39,672 bases of DNA from Bacillus_I endophytica_A (GCF_026790145.1 NZ_JALAMS010000005.1:1-39672), one strand, 5' to 3'. Positions 23,270-32,226 are shown, numbered from the stretch's first letter. The notes: generated by a model not told the origin, from the letters alone. Program-made: numbers and translations.

Positions 23270-25093
23270 ATGGCAGTTTTTAAGGTAGATACAGATGCGC
23301 TTTCAAACTTAAGTAAGAGTGTAAGCGATCAAAAACAGACAATTGAAGGATTATCTAAAAAGTATACAACGCTAATAAGTCATACAAATAAAATTATTGA
23401 TAACGGTCCATATGCTATCCCGAATGCTGGAACTGTGCAAAATACGAATGAGGCAATTAATGCGGGGCACACCAACGTGGTAAAACACTACAGTCAAACT
23501 ATCGAAAATATTTCTTCTATTGTTATTCAAGCTAAAATCGCTGATTTTCTTGCGACCTCATTTCCACCCTCGCTTGATAGTTTGAATCCACTTAAGGTTA
23601 TGAAGGATTTTATTAGTGATAAGCTTGGATTTTTGTTTGATGGGGAGGGGAAAACGAAGGAAGAGAAGTTGATGGAGGGGACCTTTGGGGATATAACTCC
23701 TAAAGAGTATGGTTTATTGTCAAACTTAGCTTATAGAAACACAGCCGGAATACAAAGAGGATTAGAATCTTATAATTTAGATGGAAAGTTTGAGGTAGTA
23801 AAAGTAGATAACAAAAGCATGTATCACTACGAGAGTGGATTAGATGTGGTAGTATTTAGACAAATAGATACTAACAACGAAATTGTAGTTTTTAGGGGAA
23901 CAGAACCACCTAAAATTACTGTAATGGATCTTCTGATAGGAAGTCCTTTATCCATCATGAGGAAGAATAGAGGAACTATTAAAGACATAAGGGAAGATGT
24001 AACAGGGGTGCTAGGGGTAGGGACAAATATTATACAAACTCATAACGGTCCTGTTATCGTTCCTGTAAGGTACTTTCATCCTTCTAAACAGATTGAAGAT
24101 GCGAGAAAATTCATGGAGAAATATAATGAATTTTCTAAATCAAATACCCATGTTTCATTCAGTGGGCATTCCCTAGGTGGTAACATTGCGACAACAATGG
24201 CAGATGAATATAGGAAAACGGCTGTTACATTCAATGCACCACGGTTTCATGAGGATGCTAAGCCTTTATACTTAAAAAATAATAATCAAAGTGTAATTAA
24301 CTTTAAAACAGAAGGAGATGCAGTCTCGGAGGAAAAAAAAGGAGGGGTTTTGGACCTGGATTTGGATTATGCCCCAGGGGTTACATTAGAGGTTCCTAAT
24401 GTTGGAGAAGGAGAAGGGTTAAGTGCTCATGGAATGATGAGTAATTTTCATTTTAATAATAAAGGGGATATTTTAATAAAAGAGGGACAAGGAAATTTAT
24501 ATGGAACCAAATCACTTACTTCCTCAGTAGTTACCCCCAATACAGTTGGAAATCTTAGAGCTCTTGATAAAGAAGGAAAAAGACCTATAGAAGCTGAACT
24601 TTTAGCAATGAACAATGGAAAAGAGAAAGCTATTTCTTTAGTAGAAGAAGCTATTAATGGGTATAAAGAACTGGGAGATTATAAATCTATTAGTGGAGAA
24701 TATGGAAAGAGCCATAAGGAATTCGATGGGAAAGAAATAGATAAACAACAAAAAGAGATTAGAGATAAAATGAAGAAAATAGAAGAAGAAATAAGTGAAA
24801 TCAAGGAAGAAACAAAGAAACAGATACGGGAAAAGAAAGAGCAGTGGGAAAATTCTTCTTATTCTACAAATGTGGTTGATAACCTAATGTATGAAGAAGG
24901 GGGATATTACCAACAGATACAAGAGCGTAAGCAAAAAGATTTAAGGGAAGAGTTAGCCCATTTTAAAGGTGAACTGGAGATTCTAGACTTTAAAGAAAAG
25001 AAAGGATATGATTCTCCTGAAGGTGAGATTTTAGAAAAATTAATTCGAAAAGAACATCTACTTAAATATAATATAAAATTAGGAGATTCTTAA
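23270..25093 (+). CDS. type VII secreted lipase-domain effector
   Basis: A 607-residue protein in three parts. Residues 1-100 are a helical WXG100-like export domain of the SACOL2603/TIGR04197 kind (AVFKVDTDALSNLSKSVSDQKQTIEGL). Residues about 135-390 are a class 3 lipase-like alpha/beta-hydrolase: NEIVVFRGTEPP (oxyanion strand), FSGHSLGGNIA (nucleophile Ser near 301), TFNAPRF, TEGDAVS (candidate Asp) and SAHGMMSNFHF (candidate His). Residues 455-600 are a Lys/Glu-rich coiled coil. T7-secreted lipases such as S. aureus TslA/TlpA act on membrane lipids of rivals. AGGAGGG precedes ATG 23270. The next gene, 15 nt on, is its likely immunity. Confidence 0.8.
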   Translation: MAVFKVDTDALSNLSKSVSDQKQTIEGLSKKYTTLISHTNKIIDNGPYAIPNAGTVQNTNEAINAGHTNVVKHYSQTIENISSIVIQAKIADFLATSFPPSLDSLNPLKVMKDFISDKLGFLFDGEGKTKEEKLMEGTFGDITPKEYGLLSNLAYRNTAGIQRGLESYNLDGKFEVVKVDNKSMYHYESGLDVVVFRQIDTNNEIVVFRGTEPPKITVMDLLIGSPLSIMRKNRGTIKDIREDVTGVLGVGTNIIQTHNGPVIVPVRYFHPSKQIEDARKFMEKYNEFSKSNTHVSFSGHSLGGNIATTMADEYRKTAVTFNAPRFHEDAKPLYLKNNNQSVINFKTEGDAVSEEKKGGVLDLDLDYAPGVTLEVPNVGEGEGLSAHGMMSNFHFNNKGDILIKEGQGNLYGTKSLTSSVVTPNTVGNLRALDKEGKRPIEAELLAMNNGKEKAISLVEEAINGYKELGDYKSISGEYGKSHKEFDGKEIDKQQKEIRDKMKKIEEEISEIKEETKKQIREKKEQWENSSYSTNVVDNLMYEEGGYYQQIQERKQKDLREELAHFKGELEILDFKEKKGYDSPEGEILEKLIRKEHLLKYNIKLGDS

Positions 25094-25108
25094 AAGCTAG
25101 GTGATGAT

Positions 25109-25840
25109 ATGAGACGTTTTCGTACAATATTTATAATTTTAATAGTTCTAGGATTAGGAACTTGGGGATACTTCCAGTACAATAAATATAAAGTTGCTAC
25201 TGCGATAGAAAAACAGCTTCAAAGTAGAATGGATCGGGACTTTAATGTTACGAAAGTTAATAAGGTTGTAGATGAATCTGGAGAAATTTATGAAGCAACA
25301 ATTAAAATGGAAGGTATTCAAAAACCTTTTGAAATATGGTTCCCAACTATTGCGGTTGGCTCACTATATGAATATGCTGTCATTAGTGAACTATGGGATC
25401 GACAATATGAAAAAGAGGTAAAGGAGATTATAAAACAACACCCTTTTAAAATTCAAAAAGTAGAAGGTAATGTAGGCATTAAAACAGATGAGGAAATTAA
25501 CATTCGCCATGTCCCTAATATTCAAAAGGTAAGAAAGAAATACGGAGAAGATGCAATGATCGATAATATATATATAGGGGTAAATACACTTTATCCAACC
25601 GATACGGTTTTGCAGAAAAAAGAGGACGAGAAAGTATTTAACCTTCTTCAAGACTTTGAGAGTCATGGTATTCATAATTATTTATCTTTAACGGTCAGAT
25701 ACAAAAACAATACCCAGGTCTATGACATTGGTATACATAGTGCTAAAAGTGATATTTATCACAAACCAGAAGATTTGAAAAAAGCAAGAGTGTTAACACA
25801 AGACAAGGTAATTAAATACAACAAAGAGTTAGAAAAATAA
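25109..25840 (+). CDS. membrane-anchored candidate immunity protein
   Basis: A 243-residue protein: basic N-terminus, one membrane segment (TIFIILIVLGLGTWGYFQY, about 6-24), and about 215 residues that would lie outside the cell. The outer part begins AIEKQLQSRMDRDFNVTKVNKVVDESG, a DUF1672/DUF5412-like feel, but I cannot name a family. It follows the effector gene by 15 nt with AGGTGAT as ribosome site and shares its terminator. An immunity protein for an effector that attacks the membrane from outside should have this topology. Confidence 0.6.
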   Translation: MRRFRTIFIILIVLGLGTWGYFQYNKYKVATAIEKQLQSRMDRDFNVTKVNKVVDESGEIYEATIKMEGIQKPFEIWFPTIAVGSLYEYAVISELWDRQYEKEVKEIIKQHPFKIQKVEGNVGIKTDEEINIRHVPNIQKVRKKYGEDAMIDNIYIGVNTLYPTDTVLQKKEDEKVFNLLQDFESHGIHNYLSLTVRYKNNTQVYDIGIHSAKSDIYHKPEDLKKARVLTQDKVIKYNKELEK

Positions 25841-25898
25841 GTAATCTATAACATCTTTATGATATAAACATATTAAACAAACGTATAACGTAAGCCAA

Positions 25899-25926
25899 AA
25901 GCAAAGAAATCTCTATTTCTTTGCTT
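25899..25926 (+). terminator. terminator of the T7SS module
   Basis: AAGCAAAGAAAT and ATTTCTTTGCTT are perfect 12-bp arms with a 4-nt loop. A T-run is present within the right arm only. Confidence 0.75.
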
Positions 25927-25937
25927 AGATTGTCGAC

Positions 25938-25975
25938 AAAAGGGGTTCGGAATGGTTTCATTCCGAACCCCTTTT
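25938..25975. terminator. 17-bp perfect hairpin at the IS1182 end
   Basis: Arms 25938-25954 and 25959-25975 (AAAAGGGGTTCGGAATG and complement) with a 4-nt loop. It lies beyond the IS1182 transposase stop, so it may end that transcript, and it may also shield the element from outside reading. Confidence 0.7.
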
Positions 25976-26035
25976 GAGATTTTCTATGAATTTCGCTCAA
26001 AATTATCGAGAGTGGACCTCTTCGAGTCCACTATG

Positions 26036-26593
26036 TTAAGCCATTTCTGGACCTCGCCATGTCCAGTTGGCCATTTTCTTCAAATTCATGGCAGCGAAAG
26101 TAAGCATCGCCTGCATCGACAATTTCTTAAGTCCCCTTAAAGTTGTCCAACGCATGCGATGCTTTTCTTTTGCATCTGCGAATACACGTTCAATTGTTTC
26201 TTTACGTTTCGCATATATTGACTTTACATCTTTGTGATGACGAAGATGTAAAGCTTCCTTCAGGTACTCTTGCCAAATATGACGAGTTACCACTTTTTGA
26301 TGATCTTTACTTTCTGTACATTGCGCTAAAAATGGACAAGTTGCGCAAATGTGCTTTGGTGATTTGTACTCACGATAGCCCTCTTTATTCGTTGTCGAAT
26401 ATTTCAAGACTTCACCCGCTGGGCATAGGTAACAGTCGAAGTGTTCATCGAAAACATATTCATGTTTTCGGAAGAATCCTTCTTTTATACTCGGTCTTGT
26501 GTATGGTGAGGCAGGTGTGATTTCGTTATCAAATAAGTACTGCGTAATCGCAGGTGTTTTATAAGCTGCATCTGCGCTCGTATGTATCCAAAT
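26036..26593 (-). pseudogene. IS1182-family transposase, 3' part
   Basis: The minus-strand frame opens without a start at about 26593 (WIHTSADAAYKTPAI, the D-A-x-Y-K-T-P block of the family with a catalytic Asp), continues through EYVFDEHFDCYLCPAGEVLKYSTTNKEGYREYKSP, CATCPFLAQCT (zinc-ribbon-like Cys), KETIERVFADAKEKHRMRWTTLRGL (catalytic Glu) and AAMNLKKMANW, to the stop at 26036. This is the last third or so of an IS1182 DDE transposase. The N-terminal part is absent. Confidence 0.9.
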
Positions 26594-26943
26594 CCCCCCT
26601 TTTCCATTTTTATACTAATTTTGTGTTTCTCTCCCTATTATTCTATCAAAAACGTTCGCAAAAGTGTATGTATTTCTAAGGACGTTCGTAATTTAATTTT
26701 AAACTTAAATGAACATAAAAAAGGCTAGATTTCTAATCAAAAAGAAATGACCGTAAAAGTATACTTTTACGGACCCTACTATTTTCCATCAGTTCATGAA
26801 TCAAAATATGTATTAAGTATAAAAACTTAACTATTCAAACCCTAAAACCCTCATTCTATGCTCTTAATTGGCTTTTACAGGAACAATTATTGTTATTCGG
26901 TGGAAGTCCGTTAAAATTTACGGTTCTGTTTTAGTTTTTATTT
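26594..26943. other. intergenic between IS1182 remnant and Tn1546-type end
   Basis: No gene. It is AT-rich and contains a perfect 22-bp palindrome at 26751-26772 and the motif ACGTTCG twice (near 26653 and 26682). Confidence 0.6.
26751..26772. repeat. 22-bp perfect palindrome
   Basis: The half-site is CCGTAAAAGTA and its exact complement follows. A related, imperfect copy stands at 35459-35479. The two lie about 170 and 180 bp outside the two Tn1546-type terminal repeats. Confidence 0.6.
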
Positions 26944-26981
26944 GGGGTAGAGTCAGGATAATGTGGATTTACAACGGTTAT
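26944..26981 (+). repeat. Tn1546-like terminal inverted repeat, left
   Basis: It begins GGGGTAGAGTCAGGATAATG and continues to GGATTTACAACG. It matches the right repeat (35277-35239, minus strand) at 29 of the first 33 positions. Established knowledge: this sequence type is the 38-bp terminal repeat of Tn1546-related Tn3-family transposons. Confidence 0.8.
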
Positions 26982-27014
26982 TTTTCATATGCAAAAAAAA
27001 AGGACAATCAATAA

Positions 27015-27599
27015 TCATCCTTTAAAATTATTTATTTCCGATATTATAAAAGGTAAGGCTTTTTTTATATATTTTTCTGCTGAAAGAGAACTATTATTTT
27101 CCCAATCCACAGATGCTCCATAAATTCCCCAACTAAACATAGTAGCACCAATTTTTAAATCTTCCGAATTCATGTTAGGTCGTTGTTTTAATAATAGAGA
27201 ATAAAATAATTCTCCCAGTTCTTTTTTTATTTTCTGTTCAATTATTGAATTAAAGGGTTCCATACCCGTTTTACATTGGGGGAGGTATTCTGTACGTTTT
27301 TTTGTATGAAACTCAGTTAATGTAAAAAAGATATTTACAATAGTCTCCTCATTTAACTTATCATAATGATTCAAGTGTTTCACAATGCTTTCTAATATAT
27401 CTTCTGTAATGGCAACATCCATTAAGTCGTATTTATCTTGAAAATGAGAATAAAAGGTAGCACGATTAACGGTTGCTTCCTCCGTAATGTCCTTTATGGT
27501 AATATCCTTGAAGTCTTTTTTACGAGTTAATTTTATAAAGGCATCCATTAATAATTTTCTAGTTCGTATAATACGCGGATCTACTTTTACTTCCTTCAA
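27015..27599 (-). CDS. TetR/AcrR-family regulator
   Basis: A 194-residue TetR protein starting at TTG 27599 (GGAAGG 7 nt before). The DNA-binding domain is VDPRIIRTRKLLMDAFIKLTRKKDFKDITIKDITEEATVNRATFYSHFQDKYDLMD; the rest is a helical ligand domain of DUF-type TetR_C. A longer in-frame start at 27749 would put 50 odd residues in front and run through the divergent promoter, so I reject it. It is divergent from the nitroreductase gene, its probable target. Confidence 0.9.
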   Translation of the reverse strand: MKEVKVDPRIIRTRKLLMDAFIKLTRKKDFKDITIKDITEEATVNRATFYSHFQDKYDLMDVAITEDILESIVKHLNHYDKLNEETIVNIFFTLTEFHTKKRTEYLPQCKTGMEPFNSIIEQKIKKELGELFYSLLLKQRPNMNSEDLKIGATMFSWGIYGASVDWENNSSLSAEKYIKKALPFIISEINNFKG

Positions 27600-27625
27600 A
27601 TTTATCCTTCCCTTTCTATAAATAG

Positions 27626-27735
27626 ACAACAATTTACTTAGTTTGTTGTTTAAGCGATAAAACACCAAAACTGATGATTGAGAATAAATGAACCCTATTT
27701 TAGAATAAAGTATACAACAACCGTTGCTTAAGCGA
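27626..27735. promoter_or_regulatory. operator region between tetR and the nitroreductase gene
   Basis: ACAACAA (27626-27632) and TTGTTGT (27643-27649) form an inverted repeat, and GTTGTTTAAGCGA (27645-27657) recurs as GTTGCTTAAGCGA (27723-27735). Both are likely sites for the divergent TetR protein. Confidence 0.55.
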
Positions 27736-27766
27736 AAGTTGTAATTCAATTTAAAGGAGAGATTTT

Positions 27767-28444
27767 TTGTTGGTTAATTATTCTTTTCAAGAAGTTATAC
27801 GCAGTCGACAGTCTATACGTCAATTCCTTTCTACACCAGTTGAAAAGGAAGTTCTTCGTGAAATCCTCCAGGATGCTCAGTATACCCCATCGAATTGTAA
27901 TACACAGCCTTGGGATGTCCATATTGTTTCAGGCGAAAAGAAAGAGGAACTTAGCGAGGCTCTTATCAATGCATTTAAAAAAGAGCAATTCTCACCTGAT
28001 TTTACATTCGATACTAATGATTTTTATGATCGTTATGCTGAACGGCAAAAAGAACAGGGAAAAACATATTATGAGGCATTGGGCATAGCTCGCGAAGATC
28101 AAGAAGGTCGCCATAAGGGAATATTACGAAACTTTGAATTTTTTAATGCACCGCATGTTGCTTTTCTATTCATGCCTTCCGTTGGAGATAATGTACGTGT
28201 GGCAGCTGATATTGGTATGTATGCTCAGTCGTTCCTTCTGTCATTGACTGCACGTGGGATAGGCAGTATCCCTCAGACAATATTGGGCATGTCCGCTGAT
28301 ACGGTACGCCAATTACTGGGTGTATCCCATGACATGAAGTTATTGTTTGGTATTTCCTTTGGTTATCCTGATAAAGAAGCGAAAGCAAATAGTTTTCGTA
28401 TGGGTCGTGATCCAATTGAGAACAGCGTGACATTCCATCGTTAA
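27767..28444 (+). CDS. nitroreductase-family FMN oxidoreductase
   Basis: A 225-residue nitroreductase-fold enzyme. RSRQSIRQFLSTPV is the FMN-phosphate motif, YTPSNCNTQPWDVHIVSG the second flavin segment, and GMYAQSFLLSLTARGIGSIPQTILG and FGISFGYPDKEAKANSFRMGRDPI the C-terminal flavin-contact and dimer segments. The family reduces nitroaromatics, quinones and related compounds with NAD(P)H. Start TTG 27767 is 7 nt after AAAGGAG. It is divergent from and probably controlled by TetR. Confidence 0.92.
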   Translation: MLVNYSFQEVIRSRQSIRQFLSTPVEKEVLREILQDAQYTPSNCNTQPWDVHIVSGEKKEELSEALINAFKKEQFSPDFTFDTNDFYDRYAERQKEQGKTYYEALGIAREDQEGRHKGILRNFEFFNAPHVAFLFMPSVGDNVRVAADIGMYAQSFLLSLTARGIGSIPQTILGMSADTVRQLLGVSHDMKLLFGISFGYPDKEAKANSFRMGRDPIENSVTFHR

Positions 28445-28516
28445 GTAGGATATGTAGATTGAATATATAACCAACAGGTTTCTTGTTCATTCTATAATAA
28501 ACAAGGTTCAAAAAGT

Positions 28517-28558
28517 ATGGATAGCCAAGTGTTTCTTCAATATGCCCTGGCTATCCAT
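28517..28558 (+). terminator. hairpin after the nitroreductase gene
   Basis: ATGGATAGCCA (28517-28527) pairs perfectly with TGGCTATCCAT (28548-28558) around a 20-nt loop; no T-run follows, so termination is uncertain. The rest of 28445-28721 is AT-rich and holds no gene. Confidence 0.4.
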
Positions 28559-28680
28559 GTGTCCCAATGTTGAGAAGGAATCATTATACTTTTAAAGGGG
28601 GCTTGTATTAGATCCCTTATTATATAAATTGGATATGGAAAAAACTAAAAAAATATTCTTTATATTTTTTTATCCAAATA

Positions 28681-28695
28681 ATTAGCCTGCTAAAT
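28681..28695. promoter_or_regulatory. MarR-type operator before marR
   Basis: ATTAGCCTGCTAAAT fits wTTAGyNNrCTAAw and lies 27 nt before the marR start, overlapping its probable promoter. This suggests autoregulation. Confidence 0.6.
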
Positions 28696-28721
28696 ACATT
28701 TTGACTAGTTGAGGGGAAGCT

Positions 28722-29147
28722 ATGAACGATAAGGTTGGATGCGATATTCGTGAGTCGTTAGATAAAATTTCATTCCAAATGCGTCGAGATTATAGCGAAA
28801 GTCTAAGAGAACTTAATCTTCATGTAGGCCAGGATAAACTACTCGCTCGTTTGTGGTTAGGTGATGGAATAACACAAATGCAACTATGTGAACATTTAAA
28901 ATGCGAGCCGCCTACGGTAACAAATATGGTTAAATCATTGGGGCAAAACGGATTTATATACCGTAAACGTGATGAACACGATGCAAGGGTTATGCAGATT
29001 TTTCTAACAGACAAAGGTAAAGAATTAGAGAAACCCGTTGAGTTGATATGGAAACAACAGCAAGAAAAACTACTCCAATCAATATTACCGGAAGAACGCT
29101 TAATTTTAAGGGAACTTATGAAGCGAATGGAGAAAAATCTATTCTAA
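28722..29147 (+). CDS. MarR-family regulator
   Basis: A 141-residue MarR protein. The winged helix is ITQMQLCEHLKCEPPTVTNMVKSLGQNGFIYRKRDEHDARVMQIFLTDKGKEL (about 49-101), with DxR in the wing as in the family; helices before and after form the dimer. GAGGGG lies 6 nt before ATG 28722. The palindrome TTAG-CCTG-CTAA in its promoter recurs before the LLM operon and before the FMN-reductase gene, so it is likely the regulator of the island. Cys 8 and Cys 56/60 might serve as redox sensors, which is only conjecture. Confidence 0.9.
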   Translation: MNDKVGCDIRESLDKISFQMRRDYSESLRELNLHVGQDKLLARLWLGDGITQMQLCEHLKCEPPTVTNMVKSLGQNGFIYRKRDEHDARVMQIFLTDKGKELEKPVELIWKQQQEKLLQSILPEERLILRELMKRMEKNLF

Positions 29148-29164
29148 GTTTTCTCTGTGTTAAT

Positions 29165-29180
29165 ATTTAGCAACCTAAAT
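29165..29180. promoter_or_regulatory. MarR-type operator before the LLM operon
   Basis: ATTTAGCAACCTAAAT, same pattern as at 28681 and 34444. It lies just past the marR stop and about 200 nt before the first LLM gene. Confidence 0.6.
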
Positions 29181-29381
29181 ATTAAAAGTTCCATATTGTC
29201 CTGGCATTTTTTATTCGCCGCGTCGTAATCAACTAAAAGGTGAAGAATGCGCCACATTAATGTTTTGTCAGCCGGGTCCCTTAGCAGATACGAATTTATA
29301 ACGTTATAGAAATTGAATATCAAAGAACTAATTTCTCAGTATGAAAATAAAAAAATTAGTTCCCTTCAAGGAGAGTTAAGT

Positions 29382-30419
29382 ATGAGTAGTAATTTGAAAT
29401 TATCAATATTGGACTACGTTCACATCTTTCAGGATGAAAAACCTGCCGATAGCGTTCGTAACACTACAGAACTTATCCAACTAGCCGAACAGTTAGGCTT
29501 TACACGTTATTGGTTTACCGAACATCATAATTCACCTAATATTTTGAGTATGGCACCTGACCTATTGAGTATGTATGCAGCAACACATACCAAGCATATG
29601 CGTATCGGATCAGGGGGCATTATGCTGCCCAATTACAGCCCATTGAAAGTTGCGGAAAATTACCTTCTTCTTGAATCACTTTACCCACAGAGAATAGATC
29701 TTGGATTAGGAAGGGCTTCTGGAACAGATGGAATTACCGCCCTGGCATTACAACGATCACAACAAGGATTTTTAGCCGATGACTTTGGAGAACAATTAGA
29801 CCAATTACTGTCCTATTTTTCCCGTGATTTCGAAGAGGAACACCCATTCCGTAATATCAAACTGCCAGGGGATGCCTCTTTAACTCCCGAACTGTTTATG
29901 TTGGGATCCAGTCAAGGAGGGGTACAATATGCCATTCAACAAGGGCTTGGCTTTGTATTTGCTTCACACCTGGCACCGAATCTCGCTGTCCCGGTACTCA
30001 GAGAATATCGGGAGAAATTTGTTCCATCAACGTATCGACAAGAGCCCCATAGTATCCTGACCGTTCTTGCCGTGACAGCCGAAACAGAGGAAGAGGCACA
30101 AGAACTGGCGAATTCAGTAGAGCTATTTTGGGCAAGAATGATGACTGGCATCACCCAACTTCCCATTCCAACGATAGAAGAAGCAAAGCAACATAACTAT
30201 ACGATTGCTGAAGAACAAGCGCGTCTGCACAACCGAAATCGGTTTATTATCGGAAGCATCGATAATGTAGCAGTCAAGTTAAAGGAAATGGCCCGAGAAA
30301 GCCAAGTTGATGAAATTATGCTTGCTGATTTTTACCCTACTCAGGAAGCACGTACAAGAGCATATTCATTATTAGCAGAAGCATTCGATCTTAAAACAGA
30401 TTCTAGCAAAGGAGAGTAA
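29382..30419 (+). CDS. LLM-class flavin monooxygenase (MsnO8-like)
   Basis: A 345-residue bacterial-luciferase-like (LLM) protein. KLSILDYVHIF begins the barrel, LGFTRYWFTEHHNSPNILSMAPDLLSMYAATHT and IRIGSGGIMLPNYSPLKVAENYLLLESLYPQRIDLGLGRASG are typical of the MsnO8/luciferase-like branch, and AIQQGLGFVFASHL is the late-barrel segment. These enzymes use reduced FMN from a separate reductase. AAGGAG before ATG 29382 fixes the start; the in-frame upstream start at 29313 has no site. The next LLM gene begins 7 nt after its stop, so they are one operon. Confidence 0.9.
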   Translation: MSSNLKLSILDYVHIFQDEKPADSVRNTTELIQLAEQLGFTRYWFTEHHNSPNILSMAPDLLSMYAATHTKHMRIGSGGIMLPNYSPLKVAENYLLLESLYPQRIDLGLGRASGTDGITALALQRSQQGFLADDFGEQLDQLLSYFSRDFEEEHPFRNIKLPGDASLTPELFMLGSSQGGVQYAIQQGLGFVFASHLAPNLAVPVLREYREKFVPSTYRQEPHSILTVLAVTAETEEEAQELANSVELFWARMMTGITQLPIPTIEEAKQHNYTIAEEQARLHNRNRFIIGSIDNVAVKLKEMARESQVDEIMLADFYPTQEARTRAYSLLAEAFDLKTDSSKGE

Positions 30420-30426
30420 TTAACGC

Positions 30427-31560
30427 ATGAGCAAACGACAGTTGAAAATCGGATATATTATGGATGGGGTTGGTTTGGGATATACGTCATGGAGACATCC
30501 TAATCTGCCTTCAGATGCGGGTGAAAATATTGACTTTCAAGTGATGGAAGCCAAAATGGCTGAATCAGGAAAATTTGATATGTTATTTATAACCGATCTT
30601 AGTCATATAGGACCTGAGAATATGCCGACGCATCTCAGCACTTTTGAGGGGGTCAGTCTTCTATCCGCTTTAAGTATGGTGACAAAAAATATTGGCTTAG
30701 GAGCAACAATTGCCACTTCCTTTGCTGATCCTTTTACCGCAGCTAGGCAATTGGCTTCATTAGACAAAATTAGTCATGGGCGCGCAGCATGGAATGCAGT
30801 TACATCTTTAGACGGTAGTATGGCAAATAATTTCAGTCGATCACATATTACGAAATCAGACTTGTATCCAATGCAAAAGGAATTTTTGGAAATCGTTGAG
30901 GGGCTTTGGGATTCTTATGAAGATGACGCGTTTATCCGAGATAAACGAAGTGGTATATTCCTTGATCCTACAAAAATGCATCCGATTAATTATAGCGGGG
31001 ACTATTTTTCTGTGGCTGGTCCACTCCCTATTACTCGTTCCCCTCAAGGTAGGCCGGTTATTATTCAAGTCGGAACATCAGAAGCTTTCCTGAATGTTGC
31101 GGCCCATCACGCAGAGGCTGTAATGATGGGGGATGCTACAGAGTTGGAATATGCAAAACGGTTTATTCATGTACTTAAAGAAAAAGTAAAAGCGGCAGGG
31201 CGTTCGCCACATAATGTACTTGCCACGCGAATTGTACATGCAATTGTAGGGGAAACAGAAGCAGATGCCCGTAGAAAAGTTGATGAATTGGAACGGTTGC
31301 TACCTCCCTATTATAGAATGCCTGATAATCCATTCTTCGGCTCAGCTGAACAAGTAGCAGAGGAGATTGAAAAGTGGTATAACTCAGGGGCGATGGATCT
31401 AATGTTGCTTAGACAAACACATCCGGAAATCCTTCAAGACTTTATTAAATATGTGGTCCCGATTCTACAAGAAAAAGGAATTTTCCGTAAGGAATATGAA
31501 TCCAACACGCTGCGTGGAAATTTAGGTTTACCTTACCCACAAAATAGATATTCTATCTGA
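30427..31560 (+). CDS. LLM-class monooxygenase, NtaA/SnaA/DszA branch
   Basis: A 377-residue LLM protein of the nitrilotriacetate/pristinamycin/dibenzothiophene-sulfone monooxygenase type: SWRHPNLPSDAGENIDFQVMEAKMAESGKFDMLFITD, TSFADPFTAARQLASLDKISHGRAAWNAVTS, and DPTKMHPINYSGDYFSVAGPLPITRSPQGRPVIIQVGTSEAF. The usual length is about 430-450; it looks compact, with a shortened late loop, but has normal ends. It would oxidise an organic substrate with FMNH2. Substrate unknown. The C-terminus from about residue 318 recurs in the relic at 33709-34115. Confidence 0.9.
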   Translation: MSKRQLKIGYIMDGVGLGYTSWRHPNLPSDAGENIDFQVMEAKMAESGKFDMLFITDLSHIGPENMPTHLSTFEGVSLLSALSMVTKNIGLGATIATSFADPFTAARQLASLDKISHGRAAWNAVTSLDGSMANNFSRSHITKSDLYPMQKEFLEIVEGLWDSYEDDAFIRDKRSGIFLDPTKMHPINYSGDYFSVAGPLPITRSPQGRPVIIQVGTSEAFLNVAAHHAEAVMMGDATELEYAKRFIHVLKEKVKAAGRSPHNVLATRIVHAIVGETEADARRKVDELERLLPPYYRMPDNPFFGSAEQVAEEIEKWYNSGAMDLMLLRQTHPEILQDFIKYVVPILQEKGIFRKEYESNTLRGNLGLPYPQNRYSI

Positions 31561-31616
31561 TTAAAAATTGAAGTGGCTAAATTACACCGTAATAAAACAG
31601 AGGAGAGCTGTGACCA

Positions 31617-31838
31617 ATGGAAATGGAGAACATTATTCTCACTTGTATAAAAGAACACCCGGGAATAAGTGCAAAGAAAGTAGTTTCTTGTTTGGATTCA
31701 AAAACAAACGATTTCAAAGGAAGAGAAGTAACGAATTCGCAAGCTTCTATTTTTAAACAATTAAGAACGCTGAAAAAAAGGGGAAACCTTCATAATAGAG
31801 GTGATCGCTGGTATTTAATGAATGGCAATATAGGATAA
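31617..31838 (+). CDS. small winged-helix protein, copy 1
   Basis: A 73-residue protein: ILTCIKEHPGISAKKVVSCLD (helix-turn), then NSQASIFKQLRTLKKRGNLHNRGDRWYLM (recognition helix and wing). It is a minimal winged helix, perhaps a regulator that lacks a sensing domain. A close copy lies at 34182-34403 (53 or so identical residues), and in both cases it follows the tail of an LLM gene. GAGGAG lies about 12 nt before ATG 31617; ATG 31623 is also possible. Confidence 0.65.
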   Translation: MEMENIILTCIKEHPGISAKKVVSCLDSKTNDFKGREVTNSQASIFKQLRTLKKRGNLHNRGDRWYLMNGNIG

Positions 31839-31864
31839 TTGCCATTTGGAAGGTAGGTAACAAA

Positions 31865-32209
31865 TTGGTTAAAGTGGAAATTACCAGAAGAATTTCTGGT
31901 GGTAAAATCATGTCTTATCGTTCTGAAGGTCATGCGAATTATGACGTACATGGCAAGGACATTGTTTGTGCTGGTGTATCGGCTGTAACATTTGGAACGG
32001 TTAACTCAATAGAAGCATTGTTGGGAATTGTGCCAGAACACACAATATATGAAGGTTTTTTGAAAGTAGACATACCTGAACGAATTGAGCCAAAAACTTT
32101 TGAGCAGGTACAGCTTTTGTTGGAATCAATGGTCATAATGTTAAAATCTATCCAAGAATCTTATGGTGAATTTTTAACTATTAAAGAAACTATACAATCA
32201 TTTTATTGA
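31865..32209 (+). CDS. prp: ribosomal-processing cysteine protease Prp paralogue
   Basis: A 114-residue Prp-family protein. VKVEITRRISGGKIMSYRSEGHANYDVHGKDIVCAGVSAVTFGTVNSIEALLG carries the catalytic His (in GHA) and Cys (in DIVCAGVSAV). In Firmicutes Prp removes the N-terminal extension of ribosomal protein L27 and its gene lies between rplU and rpmA on the chromosome. Here it sits on an accessory island among oxidoreductases. TTG 31865 follows AAGGTAGG. A strong ribosome site and an rpmA-like start codon context follow the stop, which hints at capture from the chromosome. Confidence 0.9.
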   Translation: MVKVEITRRISGGKIMSYRSEGHANYDVHGKDIVCAGVSAVTFGTVNSIEALLGIVPEHTIYEGFLKVDIPERIEPKTFEQVQLLLESMVIMLKSIQESYGEFLTIKETIQSFY

Positions 32210-32226
32210 TTTTACAGGAGGAAGAC

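Noticed and set aside
26143..26520. 125-codon plus-strand ORF
   Set aside because: It is antisense to the clear IS1182 transposase frame.
27600..27749. N-terminal extension of the TetR protein from 27749
   Set aside because: It would read through the divergent promoter; TTG 27599 has a ribosome site and gives normal family length.
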